Shown here piece after piece: positions 19,552 to 28,786 of a DNA stretch of 64,000 nt. The notes beneath the pieces were generated by a model that made no database searches, was not told where the DNA came from, and saw only the letters and a list, made by a program, of their open reading frames with translations. Each line of letters starts with the position of its first letter. Within the stretch, counting starts at the first letter, position 1. This DNA comes from Microvenator marinus (lineage in GTDB: Bacteria > Myxococcota_A > Bradymonadia > Bradymonadales > Bradymonadaceae), in NCBI RefSeq assembly GCF_007993755.1, contig NZ_CP042467.1:3868001-3932000 (forward strand), given 5' to 3'. The position numbers and the translations under genes were made by a program.

Positions 19552-20624
19552 TGAAGACCATCGTTTTCGCAATAACGGAGTTTGGGCCAGGTGGGGCGGA
19601 GACTCAGATACTGCGTTTGGGACAAAGTCTTGTAGCGCGCGGTTGGAAGGTTCACGTATTGTCGTTGCTGGAGCCAGTCGGGTTTTTGGAAGAGGCAAAC
19701 GCAGCCGGCATAGTAGTTTCTTCACTCAAGATGACCCGTGGTCAACCGACGCTTCGTGACTTTCAAAACGCTCTTGAATTCGTGCGTCGTGTCAAACCCC
19801 ATGCGCTCGTTGGATTTCTCTTTCACGCGAACCTGCTCGTTTCATTGCTGAGGCTCTTTGCAGGAGTTCCAAGGGTGATCATTTCGTTGCGCGGCGAAGA
19901 CTACAATCCTAGAAGACTGATGATTCAACGCACACTCCTAGGCCTTAGGCTTGCGGACGTGCTTGTCACGAATTCTAAACGCCTTTCTAAAAGACTTGTT
20001 GAGTCAGGTGTTGAAGGTAGCCGCATTCACGTGGTGCCGAATCTTCCTCCGCCTATGAAGCACCTTTCGTCGCGTAACCTTTCCGGAGCATTTAGGTGGA
20101 TCGCGGTCGGGAATATACTGCCCGCCAAAGACTATGCGAACCTTCTTCACGCGGCGAAGCTATTGGAGAGTTCTGAGACGCCCTGGGCTATCCAGATAGC
20201 TGGAGCGTTTTATGATGCAGCCGAAAGGCGTCGGGTCGAAGACTTGATTCAAGTCCTAGGTCTTGAAAAGGGGGTTGAGGTTCTTGGGGCGAGAAGTGAC
20301 GTAGAAGAGTTGATGCACGCCTCCAACGGCTTCGTACTTTCGTCGCGTGAAGAAGGCCTGCCGAACGCGTTAATCGAGGCTATGATTTGTGGAACGCCGG
20401 TGGTGTGTACTGACGTGGGTGGTACAGGCGAGCTCGTGTCAGACGGCTTAAGCGGAATGCTCGTTTCCAAAGAGAACTCCGAAGCCCTTGCCACGGCCAT
20501 GAACCACTTGATGACGCTTGATCAGCGTGAACGGGAAGAGTTAGCGAAGCGGGCCTATCTCAAGGTCACGGAGCTCTGCGAGCCTGAGAAAGTTATTGGT
20601 ACTTGGGAGGCTTTGATTGAGTAG
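19551..20624 (+). CDS. Glycosyltransferase family 4
   Basis: 357 residues. Standard GT4 features: ITEFGPGGAETQILRL at the N-terminus, LRGEDYNPRRLM, VTNSKRLSKRLV, AVGNILPAKDYANLL, and the donor-site motif SSREEGLPNALIEAMICGTPVV with the E-x7-E pair. The ATG shares its first base with the preceding stop. Together with the next gene it forms a coupled pair of transferases. Confidence 0.93.
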   Translation: MKTIVFAITEFGPGGAETQILRLGQSLVARGWKVHVLSLLEPVGFLEEANAAGIVVSSLKMTRGQPTLRDFQNALEFVRRVKPHALVGFLFHANLLVSLLRLFAGVPRVIISLRGEDYNPRRLMIQRTLLGLRLADVLVTNSKRLSKRLVESGVEGSRIHVVPNLPPPMKHLSSRNLSGAFRWIAVGNILPAKDYANLLHAAKLLESSETPWAIQIAGAFYDAAERRRVEDLIQVLGLEKGVEVLGARSDVEELMHASNGFVLSSREEGLPNALIEAMICGTPVVCTDVGGTGELVSDGLSGMLVSKENSEALATAMNHLMTLDQREREELAKRAYLKVTELCEPEKVIGTWEALIE

Positions 20625-21675
20625 ACTACTCTTCTTTTTACCGAGCCTTCAGCCTGGTGGAGCCGAAGGCGTATGGGTGAAAATTGCCAATCAAATGTCT
20701 TTCAATCATGAGGTTCATTTTGCGTACGGAATCACCGGGAGTTTGGAGACGACTCTGAGCGAAAGAGTTGAGAGACATGACTTGGGTGCTGCGCGGGCTT
20801 TGAGTTGTTTGACTCCACTCGTTGAGGTTTTGGGACGAGTTGAGCCGGATTGGCTCCTCGCCACTCTCAATTATGCCAATGTGGTCGCTGTTTGGAGTAC
20901 CTTGCTAAGCGACAAGCCAATAAAGGTTGCTCTACGAGAATCTACATCGTGGGAGCGTTTTGACGATCAGCGCAACACCTGCAGCCAAAGGGTCCTACCT
21001 GCAGTCTTGCCATCGGTATACAGGCAAGCCGACTTGGTTTTGGCTCCGTCTATTGGGATTCAGAAGCAACTTGTGGAGCGAGGCGTTCAAACCTCCCTTT
21101 TGGCGAATCCAGTGATTGATCAGGATCTGTTCAGATTGAGCCAAGAGCCGTCTACTTGTCGCCGCCCATTTGTGCTCGCCGTTGGCCGTTTGGTTTGGGA
21201 GAAGGGATTTGATGCGTTGCTTGAATCGTGGGCCATTTCAGGACTTGGAGCGACACTTGACTTGGTCATTTTGGGTGAAGGCCCAGAGAGGGAAAGGCTG
21301 GAAGGGTTAGCAACGCACTTGGGAGTCCGAGGAAGCGTGAAGATGCCGGGATTTGACACAAATCCCTTTAGGTACATGGCAAATGCAGAACTCTGTGTGC
21401 TCTCGTCTCGCCACGAAGGTATGCCCAATGTGTTGATTCAAGCCTTGGCGTGTGGTGCTCGTGTGGTAGCCACCGATTGCAAGACTGGTCCTCGTGAGGT
21501 GCTTGAGGATGGCAAATGGGGTCAATTAGTCCCAGTGGACGACATTGAGGCGTTGGCCGATGGACTGGAAGTCGGATTGAATAGCCCCAAGCCCCAAGGG
21601 ATTGATCTTAGTGCCTATCAGGCCAAAAACGTTGCGGCGGAGCTAGAGCGAATGCTGGAAGAGTTTGACGCATGA
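20617..21675 (+). CDS. Glycosyltransferase family 4
   Basis: 352 residues from a TTG overlapping the upstream stop by eight bases. The N-terminal PSLQPGGAEGVWV glycine loop and the donor domain VGRLVWEKGFDALL, LGEGPERERLE, SSRHEGMPNVLIQALACG are typical. The second acid of the E-x7-E motif is Gln, a known variation. A retaining mechanism and cytoplasmic action are usual for the family; the sugar is unknown. Confidence 0.92.
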   Translation: MSRLLFFLPSLQPGGAEGVWVKIANQMSFNHEVHFAYGITGSLETTLSERVERHDLGAARALSCLTPLVEVLGRVEPDWLLATLNYANVVAVWSTLLSDKPIKVALRESTSWERFDDQRNTCSQRVLPAVLPSVYRQADLVLAPSIGIQKQLVERGVQTSLLANPVIDQDLFRLSQEPSTCRRPFVLAVGRLVWEKGFDALLESWAISGLGATLDLVILGEGPERERLEGLATHLGVRGSVKMPGFDTNPFRYMANAELCVLSSRHEGMPNVLIQALACGARVVATDCKTGPREVLEDGKWGQLVPVDDIEALADGLEVGLNSPKPQGIDLSAYQAKNVAAELERMLEEFDA

Positions 21676-21861
21676 GTACGTTCGTATCGTGAGTGTGCGT
21701 CAGGTCTACTTCCAAGATATTGCGAAAGTTGGGGCCTCTGGTGAGGCAGTTTTCCCACGTTGGAGGCGAGTGACACTAAGCCGGCCACAAGCAGGGTGGT
21801 TGCCGAGTCTTGCTTTGGCAATCATACCTAAGCGGCTTCCACCATTACAATAATTGAATGC

Positions 21862-21896
21862 CTGCAAAATCAGTGGTAGGTCATCAGATTTTGCAG
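21862..21896 (+). promoter_or_regulatory. Hairpin in the leader of the second acyltransferase
   Basis: CTGCAAAATC and GATTTTGCAG form a perfect 10-base inverted repeat with a 15-base loop in the 247-base gap before the gene. There is no T-run, so it is not a standard terminator. It may be an RNA hairpin or a protein-binding dyad. Confidence 0.4.
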
Positions 21897-21922
21897 TCCT
21901 GATTAGCGCCAAGGGTCAAAAA

Positions 21923-23869
21923 GTGAAGTATCGTCCGGAAATCGACGGTTTAAGAGCTCTTGCTGTTGTTCCTGTTATCCTTTTCCACGCTGGTTTCGAA
22001 CTTTTCAGTGGCGGCTATGTGGGAGTGGATGTTTTCTTCGTTATCAGTGGGTTCCTCATAACGACTCTATTGATCGAAGATATAGAACATCAACGATTTA
22101 GCATGCTTGACTTCTATAAGAGACGAGCGAGGAGAATCTTTCCAGCCCTCTTTTTCGTCATGCTGATTTGTGTTCCATTCGCGTGGACTTGGATGCTCCC
22201 AAGCCAATTCCAAGACTTCAGTCAGAGTCTTGTAGCAGTTAGCCTTTTTGCGTCCAATATGTTGTTCTGGCGCGAGAGTGGCTACTTTGATGCGGTTGCG
22301 GAAGAAAAGCCATTGCTGCACACGTGGAGTCTAGCGGTGGAAGAGCAGTACTATGTGCTCTTCCCGATATTCTTGTTGTTGACTTGGCGTTTCGGAAAGC
22401 GACGAGTCTTTTGGGTCGTGTTGGCGATGGCAACAATCAGTCTAGCCGTTAGCGAGTGGGGGTGGCGAAATGCTCCAGCGGCTAACTTCTATTTGGCCCC
22501 CACCCGTGCATGGGAGCTACTTGCTGGGTCCATAGCTGCTTTTATAGTGCAAGAGCGCGGTGTAAGAAAAAACAATGCACTTGCCTTCTTGGGATTGGCG
22601 GCGATATTGTTCGCGATACTCGCATTTGATGAATCGACACCGTTCCCTAGCGTATATGCGCTCATTCCCGTTGTTGGTGTCGTTCTACTGCTATTATATG
22701 GGCACACAGATACAATTGTTGCGAGACTACTAAGTAGGAAAGGTTTGGTTGGGGTTGGTTTGATTAGCTATTCGGCGTACTTGTGGCACCAGCCGCTCTT
22801 TGCATTCGCAAGAATCAAACTACCAGAAGAACCTAGTGCCTTCGTCATGGCGTGTTTGTCGGTCGCTTCACTCCTTCTTGCCCGTGTTTCTTGGCGATAT
22901 GTAGAGAATCCATTTAGACGCGCAAAAGATAACAAACGCATTTTTGGGGCATCTGCATTCGCCATAGCAGGCTTTGTGGGGATAGGGTTGATCGGCCACT
23001 TCAATAGTCAGGAGTTCGAAGACTATTGGCTCTCCAAACAGCCCAGGGAAATGCGGGATACGTACAGACTAGTCAAAGCCGCCCAAGGCGACACATCAAT
23101 TGATCCTGAGGAATGTCGATTTAATATTGGTGACGTGAATTCTGACATCGAGACAAGACTTTCAAGTTGTTATGATCAATTCGGTGCTGGGGTACTTATA
23201 TTGGGTGATAGCCATGCAAATGACTTGTTCAATGTAACGGCTTCAAAGTTTGATGAACGTTTCTTGGTTGGCATAACTCAGGGTGGTTGTCGACCACACA
23301 GCAATTTCGATTACTGCAACTACAGCAAAGTCATGAATCTGATTCGAACTCGTAGCAGGATTTTCAAGCTCGTGATCTTCGAGCAGGCTGGCTTCTATCT
23401 GTTAAAGAAGGAAGACGGAACCCCTGGTTCGCGAGGAATCTTCTCGAACCTTGGTATGGGAGAAGGCGTCGAAGAGGTCGTGGTAGATGAGGAACATGTG
23501 CAGGGAACCTTTCTCTACTTGAAGGAGCTTTCCAACATGGTCCCAGTGAAGTGGTTTCTACCACGTGCTGAGCCACATATCCGCACAAATTTCATTCTGA
23601 AAAATGGATGTACCCACAACTACTCTTATCGCATGAATCAATATGAAGCATTTCATAAACTAGATAGGTACATAGAGAGGCTGATTAGAGAATCGACAGG
23701 TCACAATATACAACCGTCCAACCAGAATTATTTTTTTAGATTCGAGTTTCCGCAAGATTTCATGAACTGTAGCCAGCTCTTCTGGAAAGATGGGGATCAC
23801 TTTTCACCGGCAGGCGTGAGCTATTTTGGAAGTCGGCTTCCCGATGACTTTCTATCAGTGCCAGATTAG
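21923..23869 (+). CDS. OafA/YrhL-type membrane acyltransferase with SGNH domain
   Basis: 648 residues from GTG 21923, chosen because the family start YRPEIDGLRALA follows directly and AAGGG lies eight bases upstream. The in-frame TTG at 21854 would add a tail across a hairpin. Domain order: acyltransferase-3 membrane domain (FHAGF, GGYVGVDVFFVISGF, YKRRARRIFPAL, LHTWSLAVEEQYY, YVENPFR) then SGNH domain with GDSHAND (Ser430) and Asp623-x2-His626. It would acetylate the polysaccharide at the periplasmic face. Distinct in sequence from the paralogue at 4899. Confidence 0.93.
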   Translation: MKYRPEIDGLRALAVVPVILFHAGFELFSGGYVGVDVFFVISGFLITTLLIEDIEHQRFSMLDFYKRRARRIFPALFFVMLICVPFAWTWMLPSQFQDFSQSLVAVSLFASNMLFWRESGYFDAVAEEKPLLHTWSLAVEEQYYVLFPIFLLLTWRFGKRRVFWVVLAMATISLAVSEWGWRNAPAANFYLAPTRAWELLAGSIAAFIVQERGVRKNNALAFLGLAAILFAILAFDESTPFPSVYALIPVVGVVLLLLYGHTDTIVARLLSRKGLVGVGLISYSAYLWHQPLFAFARIKLPEEPSAFVMACLSVASLLLARVSWRYVENPFRRAKDNKRIFGASAFAIAGFVGIGLIGHFNSQEFEDYWLSKQPREMRDTYRLVKAAQGDTSIDPEECRFNIGDVNSDIETRLSSCYDQFGAGVLILGDSHANDLFNVTASKFDERFLVGITQGGCRPHSNFDYCNYSKVMNLIRTRSRIFKLVIFEQAGFYLLKKEDGTPGSRGIFSNLGMGEGVEEVVVDEEHVQGTFLYLKELSNMVPVKWFLPRAEPHIRTNFILKNGCTHNYSYRMNQYEAFHKLDRYIERLIRESTGHNIQPSNQNYFFRFEFPQDFMNCSQLFWKDGDHFSPAGVSYFGSRLPDDFLSVPD

Positions 23870-23909
23870 GCTGCGTGCTCGAGACTCTTTTGTGGTGCTA
23901 GAACTGTAG

Positions 23910-24073
23910 TGGTCGTGATTCTTTAGACCGAATTAGAATCGAACGATGACAAACCCAAGAAACAGATTTTCCCCATGCGGCTTGTTCGTCATACCCGTGC
24001 TGACCACAAATCCGAGTGGGCCACTATCACGTCGGTGGCCATCAAGATCGGATGTGTACTTCAAACGCCGTAA
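23910..24073 (+). mobile_element. IS3-family remnant, copy 3
   Basis: Starts with TGGTCGTGATTCTTTAGACC, close to the end sequence of the copies at 12.9 kb. From 23951 to 24070 a frame without start reads FPMRLVRHTRADH, then SEWATITSVAIKIGC. This matches the start of the longer OrfA type (RAVRLV ... SEWAAI ... AAKIGC) of IS3-family elements rather than the short type at 12971. A stop ends it at 24071. The 400-base gap around it holds nothing else. Confidence 0.7.
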
Positions 24074-24271
24074 GGTGGCTCATTTGATTCGCAATTTAGA
24101 ATTGACGGAAATGCAGGCAGCATAAACTATGAATCAAGTGTCTACGATTTCAGGACCTGGACGGTCTTGTAGTGATTATTTCGGCCATGTTCATTGGACG
24201 TATGGCATCAGTCGGGGTAGAGAAATGCAAAGAGACCCAAGCCCTGTGCCTACCTTTAATGGACTTTGAGC

Positions 24272-25195
24272 ATGAAAATTGATCGAGATATTCTCTTGGA
24301 GAAGGTAACTCTGGCGATGAATCAAACGGGGCCGGGAGGAGTGTGGCGTCGAGGCCTAAGATATGGATTGACACTTCTCACCGCTGAGGCAGAGCAACTG
24401 TCTCAGGCGATTCTAATGAAGGAAGCGTATCTCAGTATGAACGCGGAAGAATTAGGGATCCTTTCCAAGAATCGCCGCTTCGCTGAATGCCATAGCGGGC
24501 AACGTGCATTTGTGATCGGGAACGGACCTTCAATCGCGAGGCAAGACATTTCGTGGCTTGAAGGCGAAGTAACTTTTGCGGTTAATGGGTTTTGGAAACA
24601 TTCCATCGTTGAGGTATGGGAACCTACGTATTTTTCGCTGACGGATAAGTTGTTTTACGATGGGAGCGAGGGTTCAGATGACTTTTTTTCTAGTCTCAGG
24701 TTAAAAATCCAAAAATCGACCTTCTTTGCGCCAATCAATGGCCGCAAAATAATTAGTGAACGAGGGTTGCTCCCTTCTGAACGGACGCATTACCTTGCAC
24801 TTGGTGGTACGCTGTCAAAGTCTCCACTGGAGAACGTCGATTTGGAACGCGTGATTCCCGACCCCCACACTGTGCTCCAAACGAATATTTTAATCGCGAT
24901 GTACATGGGATGTAATCCGATTGTCATAATCGGAGCAGATCATGATTGGATGGCCAACGTTGGTGAAGATCTACATTTCTATGACGGAAAAACCGTTTCA
25001 CAACAACCGGAGGCTTCAGAGAATCCATTCAAAAGTAACTACTTGATAATGGCTGAATATGTGCGCGCGCTATGGTTGGGGTACGTGAAAATCCGCGCTA
25101 TAGCGGATCAGAAAGGCATCAAGATTTACAACGCGACGGATGGAGGATGCTTGGATGTTTTTCCCAGATGTGAATTCAGCAAGTTACGGAATTGA
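24272..25195 (+). CDS. GNGPS-motif protein (MptE-like / DUF115 type), candidate glycosyltransferase
   Basis: 307 residues from ATG 24272. The core RAFVIGNGPSIARQD, VTFAVNGFW and TVLQTNILIAMYMGCNPIVIIGADHDW corresponds to the 6-hydroxymethylpterin diphosphokinase MptE-like (DUF115) fold. That fold is close to bacterial sialyltransferases of family GT42, which open with the same GNGPS loop. In a locus that makes a CMP-nonulosonic acid it is a reasonable candidate to transfer that sugar. A pterin kinase role is unlikely here. Function is inference. Confidence 0.6.
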   Translation: MKIDRDILLEKVTLAMNQTGPGGVWRRGLRYGLTLLTAEAEQLSQAILMKEAYLSMNAEELGILSKNRRFAECHSGQRAFVIGNGPSIARQDISWLEGEVTFAVNGFWKHSIVEVWEPTYFSLTDKLFYDGSEGSDDFFSSLRLKIQKSTFFAPINGRKIISERGLLPSERTHYLALGGTLSKSPLENVDLERVIPDPHTVLQTNILIAMYMGCNPIVIIGADHDWMANVGEDLHFYDGKTVSQQPEASENPFKSNYLIMAEYVRALWLGYVKIRAIADQKGIKIYNATDGGCLDVFPRCEFSKLRN

Positions 25196-26409
25196 ACAAT
25201 ATTGGTATGCGAACCTCACCTGCAGTTTGTCTTGTCATTCCAACAATCCCCCCAGAGTTCTCTGGAGGGGGGATCCTTGCGTATAATTTAGCGAGCTATT
25301 TTGCAGGGAATCATTCGGGTGTTGTGTTGATTGTCACCCAGACAGCGCCGCCCAAGCTCCTTGATGGTGCCGAGATCATATCCTACCCAGATCCTCCTTT
25401 GCCTATATCCCGAAAGGGCCGGAAATTACTGGGTCTTGCGAAAGCTCTGCCCAGTGCAATCAAAGTTTTGAGCCAAAAGCGTCCACATATTGTACATGTT
25501 ATGGGAGCTAGTTCTTGGGTTTTGTCGTATGTGTTAGCCGCAAGAGTGCTTGGGATTCCGGTGGTTCTTGAGACGAGTACAACCGGAGGCGACGATCCAA
25601 ACACTGTGAAGCACTCTCGGTTCGGAACTGTAAAATTCGCAGTTATTCAGGAGGTGAGTTACCTAGTCAACGTCTCTCCAATTTTGGATAGCCTGGCTAG
25701 ACGAGCAGGAATATCTTCCGAAAAGCGCATCATTATTCCTAATCAGGTGGATATAGATCTCTTTCGACCGGACCCTTGTCCAGAACGGTTGAGACTTTCA
25801 CTGGGTTTGCAGCGTTTTGAGACCATCCTCCTGAATGTCGCCATAATTCGTCCAAACAAAGGCATCCAGTTCTTAATTGAGGAGTTTGCTACATTTTCCA
25901 GAGATGACCAATCTCTTGGCCTTGTACTTGTAGGCCCAACCACCAAAGACCCAGAAAACACCAAATACACTGAAAGAATGAAGACTCTGGCTAGAGATTT
26001 GGGTGTCGCAGATCGCGTGATCTTCACGGGGCATATCGAAAACGTCCATGAGTACATGGGAGCTGCTGATATATTTGTTTTTGCCTCGGAAATGGAAGGA
26101 TTTGGTACTGTAGTAGTTGAGGCGATGGCTTCAGAATTGCCCGTCTTGACAAAGCGAATCAATGGCGTAAGTGACTTTATTATTGAAGACGGAGTTGATG
26201 GGTTGGTAGCAGATTCATCGAATGATTACCGATCGAAGCTGGCCCAATTGCTGGAGAGTCCTAAGTTGAGAAAGCGGCTGGGAAAGGCAGCCCGTAGAAC
26301 AGTAGAGCTTCGGTTCTCAACAAAAGTTATAGCGCGCCAGTACGTCGAAGTGTATTCGAAGCTGGTACCCGAACAATCCACTGCCTTCAGGGCGTTGCTG
26401 TCTGATTAG
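25192..26409 (+). CDS. Glycosyltransferase family 4
   Basis: 405 residues from a TTG overlapping the upstream stop; ATG 25207 is an alternative. N-terminal IPPEFSGGGILAYNLASYF and HVMGASSW, then NVAIIRPNKGIQFLIEEF, VGPTTKDP and FASEMEGFGTVVVEAMASELPVL with the E-x7-E pair mark the GT4 donor site. It is the last plus-strand gene of the locus and overlaps the ABC transporter gene tail-to-tail by 23 bases. Confidence 0.92.
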   Translation: MNNIGMRTSPAVCLVIPTIPPEFSGGGILAYNLASYFAGNHSGVVLIVTQTAPPKLLDGAEIISYPDPPLPISRKGRKLLGLAKALPSAIKVLSQKRPHIVHVMGASSWVLSYVLAARVLGIPVVLETSTTGGDDPNTVKHSRFGTVKFAVIQEVSYLVNVSPILDSLARRAGISSEKRIIIPNQVDIDLFRPDPCPERLRLSLGLQRFETILLNVAIIRPNKGIQFLIEEFATFSRDDQSLGLVLVGPTTKDPENTKYTERMKTLARDLGVADRVIFTGHIENVHEYMGAADIFVFASEMEGFGTVVVEAMASELPVLTKRINGVSDFIIEDGVDGLVADSSNDYRSKLAQLLESPKLRKRLGKAARRTVELRFSTKVIARQYVEVYSKLVPEQSTAFRALLSD

Positions 26410-28216
26410 GTTTTCTTCCCTTTCCCATAGAGTCCTCGCTGACCATACTACGAAACACGTCACAGTTAGAAAGGAGTTCGTCCCAGCAACCTGAGTCAAT
26501 CAGTTCGCCTTTTTCGAAAACGAAAATGATATCGCACTTCCGAACCGTTTCTAATCGATGTGCAATCACGACCAATGTCTTCGTTCCAGCGAGTTGTTCG
26601 ATTGCATCCATAATGGCTCGCTCGGTAGTGTTGTCGAGTGCGCTGGTTGCTTCATCAAACACAAGTATTTCAGGGTCGTTGTAGAGCGCTCGTGCTATCC
26701 CCAATCGCTGCCGTTGACCACCGCTTAATCTAACACCGCGTTCGCCTACAACCGTAAGATAGCCTTCAGGTAGTTCTTGCTCAATAAATTCATCGATTTG
26801 TGCAATTTGAGCGGCTTTCTTGATGCGTTCCATACTCCATTCATCAGCCGACTCACCAAAGGCTATGTTTCCTGCAATCGTGTCGTCGGTAAGATAGATT
26901 TGTTGAGGCACGTAACCGCAATGGCTCCTCCAACCAATCCTTTCGCTCGCGCTAAGCAAGTTTCCATCAAGTACCAACCCTCCTGAGGTCGGTTCCAGCA
27001 AGCCGAGCAATAGGTCTACAGTCGTTGTTTTGCCACTCCCTGTTGGACCTACCAACGCAACTGACGAAAGGGTCGCAATCTCGATGTTAACATTTTTGAG
27101 TGTAGGCTCACCCATCTCAGGATAGTTAAAGGTTACGTTTCGTAGTCCGAAGCTCTCTATTGGAGCTGATACGTGCACCGGAGCCGGTTCCTCACTACGC
27201 TGAAGCTCAACGAGATCCCTCTTTAGTCCGCTCAGCGTCTCTGCGGTGAAACGCATCGAACTTCCAGAGTAGAACATCTGCTGCATTTTCGGAAGGAGTC
27301 GAAACCCAGCAAAGGCGTATACTCCTACTACCGGAATCGCATTGCTTGCAGTGCCTTGCTGCCTGAGTTCATATAGTAGGATCAGCATCACAGCGCCGAA
27401 TCCCAAAACTTCCAAGAAGTAGCGGGGTGTGATTGCGATTACCGCGTTTTTTGCCTGTGCCATGCTGTAGCGGTAGCTCGGTCCTTCGTATTTTCTCAGA
27501 AACGCCTCCTCAAGGCCTAGGATTTTAAGGTCTTTCATCCCGCTCATGGCCTCAGTGGCATGGCGATACCGCGCAGTATTTGAACTTGTTCGAATATGAC
27601 CAAGTTTGATCTGTGTTGCTCTCACCGCGACGAAGATGAGCATGTAAGTCCCCCCAACGACAGCCGACACTATGACTGCTAGCGTAGGATCGATGGCTAC
27701 TAACAGGCCAACAATAAGGACTCCCGCCAGTCCCTGCGCAAGAAGTTGAATTCCTGCCATCAGAAACTGTCCGACGAATTGCTGCACCTCCGAGAGGATG
27801 TTGGTGCTCAGTTCGCTAGTATTACGATTTAGAAAAAACTCCCATCGTTGCCTGATGTAACGATCCAGCAAGCGTGTGCTTAAGGAATGATGTCTGAGCC
27901 AAATGAATCTTTGAATCAACCAGTGAGACACAGCGTTGAACAAATTGGTAAGTATGATCAATCCAAAGACGATCAGGCCTAGTGTAAAAAGAAATGAGTT
28001 ATGATCAGATGGTTCTAACAAGCCCCACAAATATCGTAGCACATATTGCTCATGGATCATTTCTGGATTCGATACGACGGTAAGAAACGGCAAAATTGAT
28101 GCGATGCCAACAACTTCAAGTGTTGCGACAGTTAAGACGATAACAAACACTAAGGCAAGCTCGAGCTTCTCAGCGCGGTCAAAAAGGGAAAGTGTTTCTT
28201 TTAACACAGTCAACAC
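26387..28216 (-). CDS. ABC transporter with fused permease and ATPase, PglK/MsbA-like flippase
   Basis: 609 residues from a GTG start. Six membrane segments (about 20-325) are followed by an ATPase domain with Walker A GPTGSGKTT, Q-loop YVPQQIYL, signature LSGGQRQRLG, Walker B ILVFDEATSALD and switch His in IAHRLETV. Such half-transporters dimerise; PglK in Campylobacter flips lipid-linked oligosaccharide across the inner membrane. In this locus a similar role is likely. A separate Wzx-type flippase is encoded just downstream, so the two may serve different glycans. Confidence 0.88.
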   Translation of the reverse strand: MLTVLKETLSLFDRAEKLELALVFVIVLTVATLEVVGIASILPFLTVVSNPEMIHEQYVLRYLWGLLEPSDHNSFLFTLGLIVFGLIILTNLFNAVSHWLIQRFIWLRHHSLSTRLLDRYIRQRWEFFLNRNTSELSTNILSEVQQFVGQFLMAGIQLLAQGLAGVLIVGLLVAIDPTLAVIVSAVVGGTYMLIFVAVRATQIKLGHIRTSSNTARYRHATEAMSGMKDLKILGLEEAFLRKYEGPSYRYSMAQAKNAVIAITPRYFLEVLGFGAVMLILLYELRQQGTASNAIPVVGVYAFAGFRLLPKMQQMFYSGSSMRFTAETLSGLKRDLVELQRSEEPAPVHVSAPIESFGLRNVTFNYPEMGEPTLKNVNIEIATLSSVALVGPTGSGKTTTVDLLLGLLEPTSGGLVLDGNLLSASERIGWRSHCGYVPQQIYLTDDTIAGNIAFGESADEWSMERIKKAAQIAQIDEFIEQELPEGYLTVVGERGVRLSGGQRQRLGIARALYNDPEILVFDEATSALDNTTERAIMDAIEQLAGTKTLVVIAHRLETVRKCDIIFVFEKGELIDSGCWDELLSNCDVFRSMVSEDSMGKGRKPNQTATP

Positions 28217-28499
28217 GTAGCATACCTCTCAAACTGAATCGGGTGACACGGTCTACTTCAGTAGTCAAGTATGGGTCAAACCGACAGTGGAAATTGTTTG
28301 AGCTGAATCCGAGCGTGACAGTTCTTAGTCGACCGTCGCAGGGTCCCTCCACGACCATCTCATCAACATGAATTCGAGCCTCGAGCTTTGCGTCAGGATC
28401 CTTCCGCTGCACAGCTATGCTTTCGGAGTTTGCGTTTCGAAAACCAGTGCGTGGTGGAAAAGACTTTCACGAAACAAGAGTCTGAACGGCCCAAACAAT

Positions 28500-28741
28500 C
28501 CTGCAGAGTTTAAGGAGACTGCCTCAACAGGTAATGATTCGCGTTGACTAGGATTACTGCTACGTCGGTTCGCCGAGCAAACTCCACAGTCGAAATCGGG
28601 TTCAGGAGAATTCCCATTAAGAGGGTGAGCACAATTGTGCTCTTAGCGATGGGAGCAGTCTCCTCACGCGACGTTCTACAAAGCTCGCCCAACTAAACTT
28701 CTTTTTGCGCGGCTTGGTGAGCGACGAACCAAAAATGGGCG
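28500..28741 (-). pseudogene. OafA-type acyltransferase fragment
   Basis: On the minus strand one frame reads KKFSWASFVERRVRRLLPSL, then stops. A second frame continues with VLTLLMGILLNPI and VAVILVNANHYLLRQSP. Joined, they match the intact gene at 4899 (FFRRRVRRLLPAL ... LLGILLGP ... VAAVFLNANHYLYR). At least one frameshift and a stop are present and the rest of the gene is gone. The remaining bases of the 570-base gap (28217-28499 and 28742-28786) have no recognisable content. Confidence 0.8.
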
Positions 28742-28786
28742 CAAACATGCATCAAAGAAAAGCTTACTAACGCAAGGATGTAGCTC

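Noticed and set aside
21706-21912. Minus-strand frame of 68 codons before the second acyltransferase
   Set aside because: Weak GNAT-like opening only, no ribosome site, and it overlaps a leader hairpin.
28179-28412. Minus-strand frame of 77 codons before the ABC transporter
   Set aside because: No recognisable family, no ribosome site, and it overlaps the transporter start; it lies in a decayed region.
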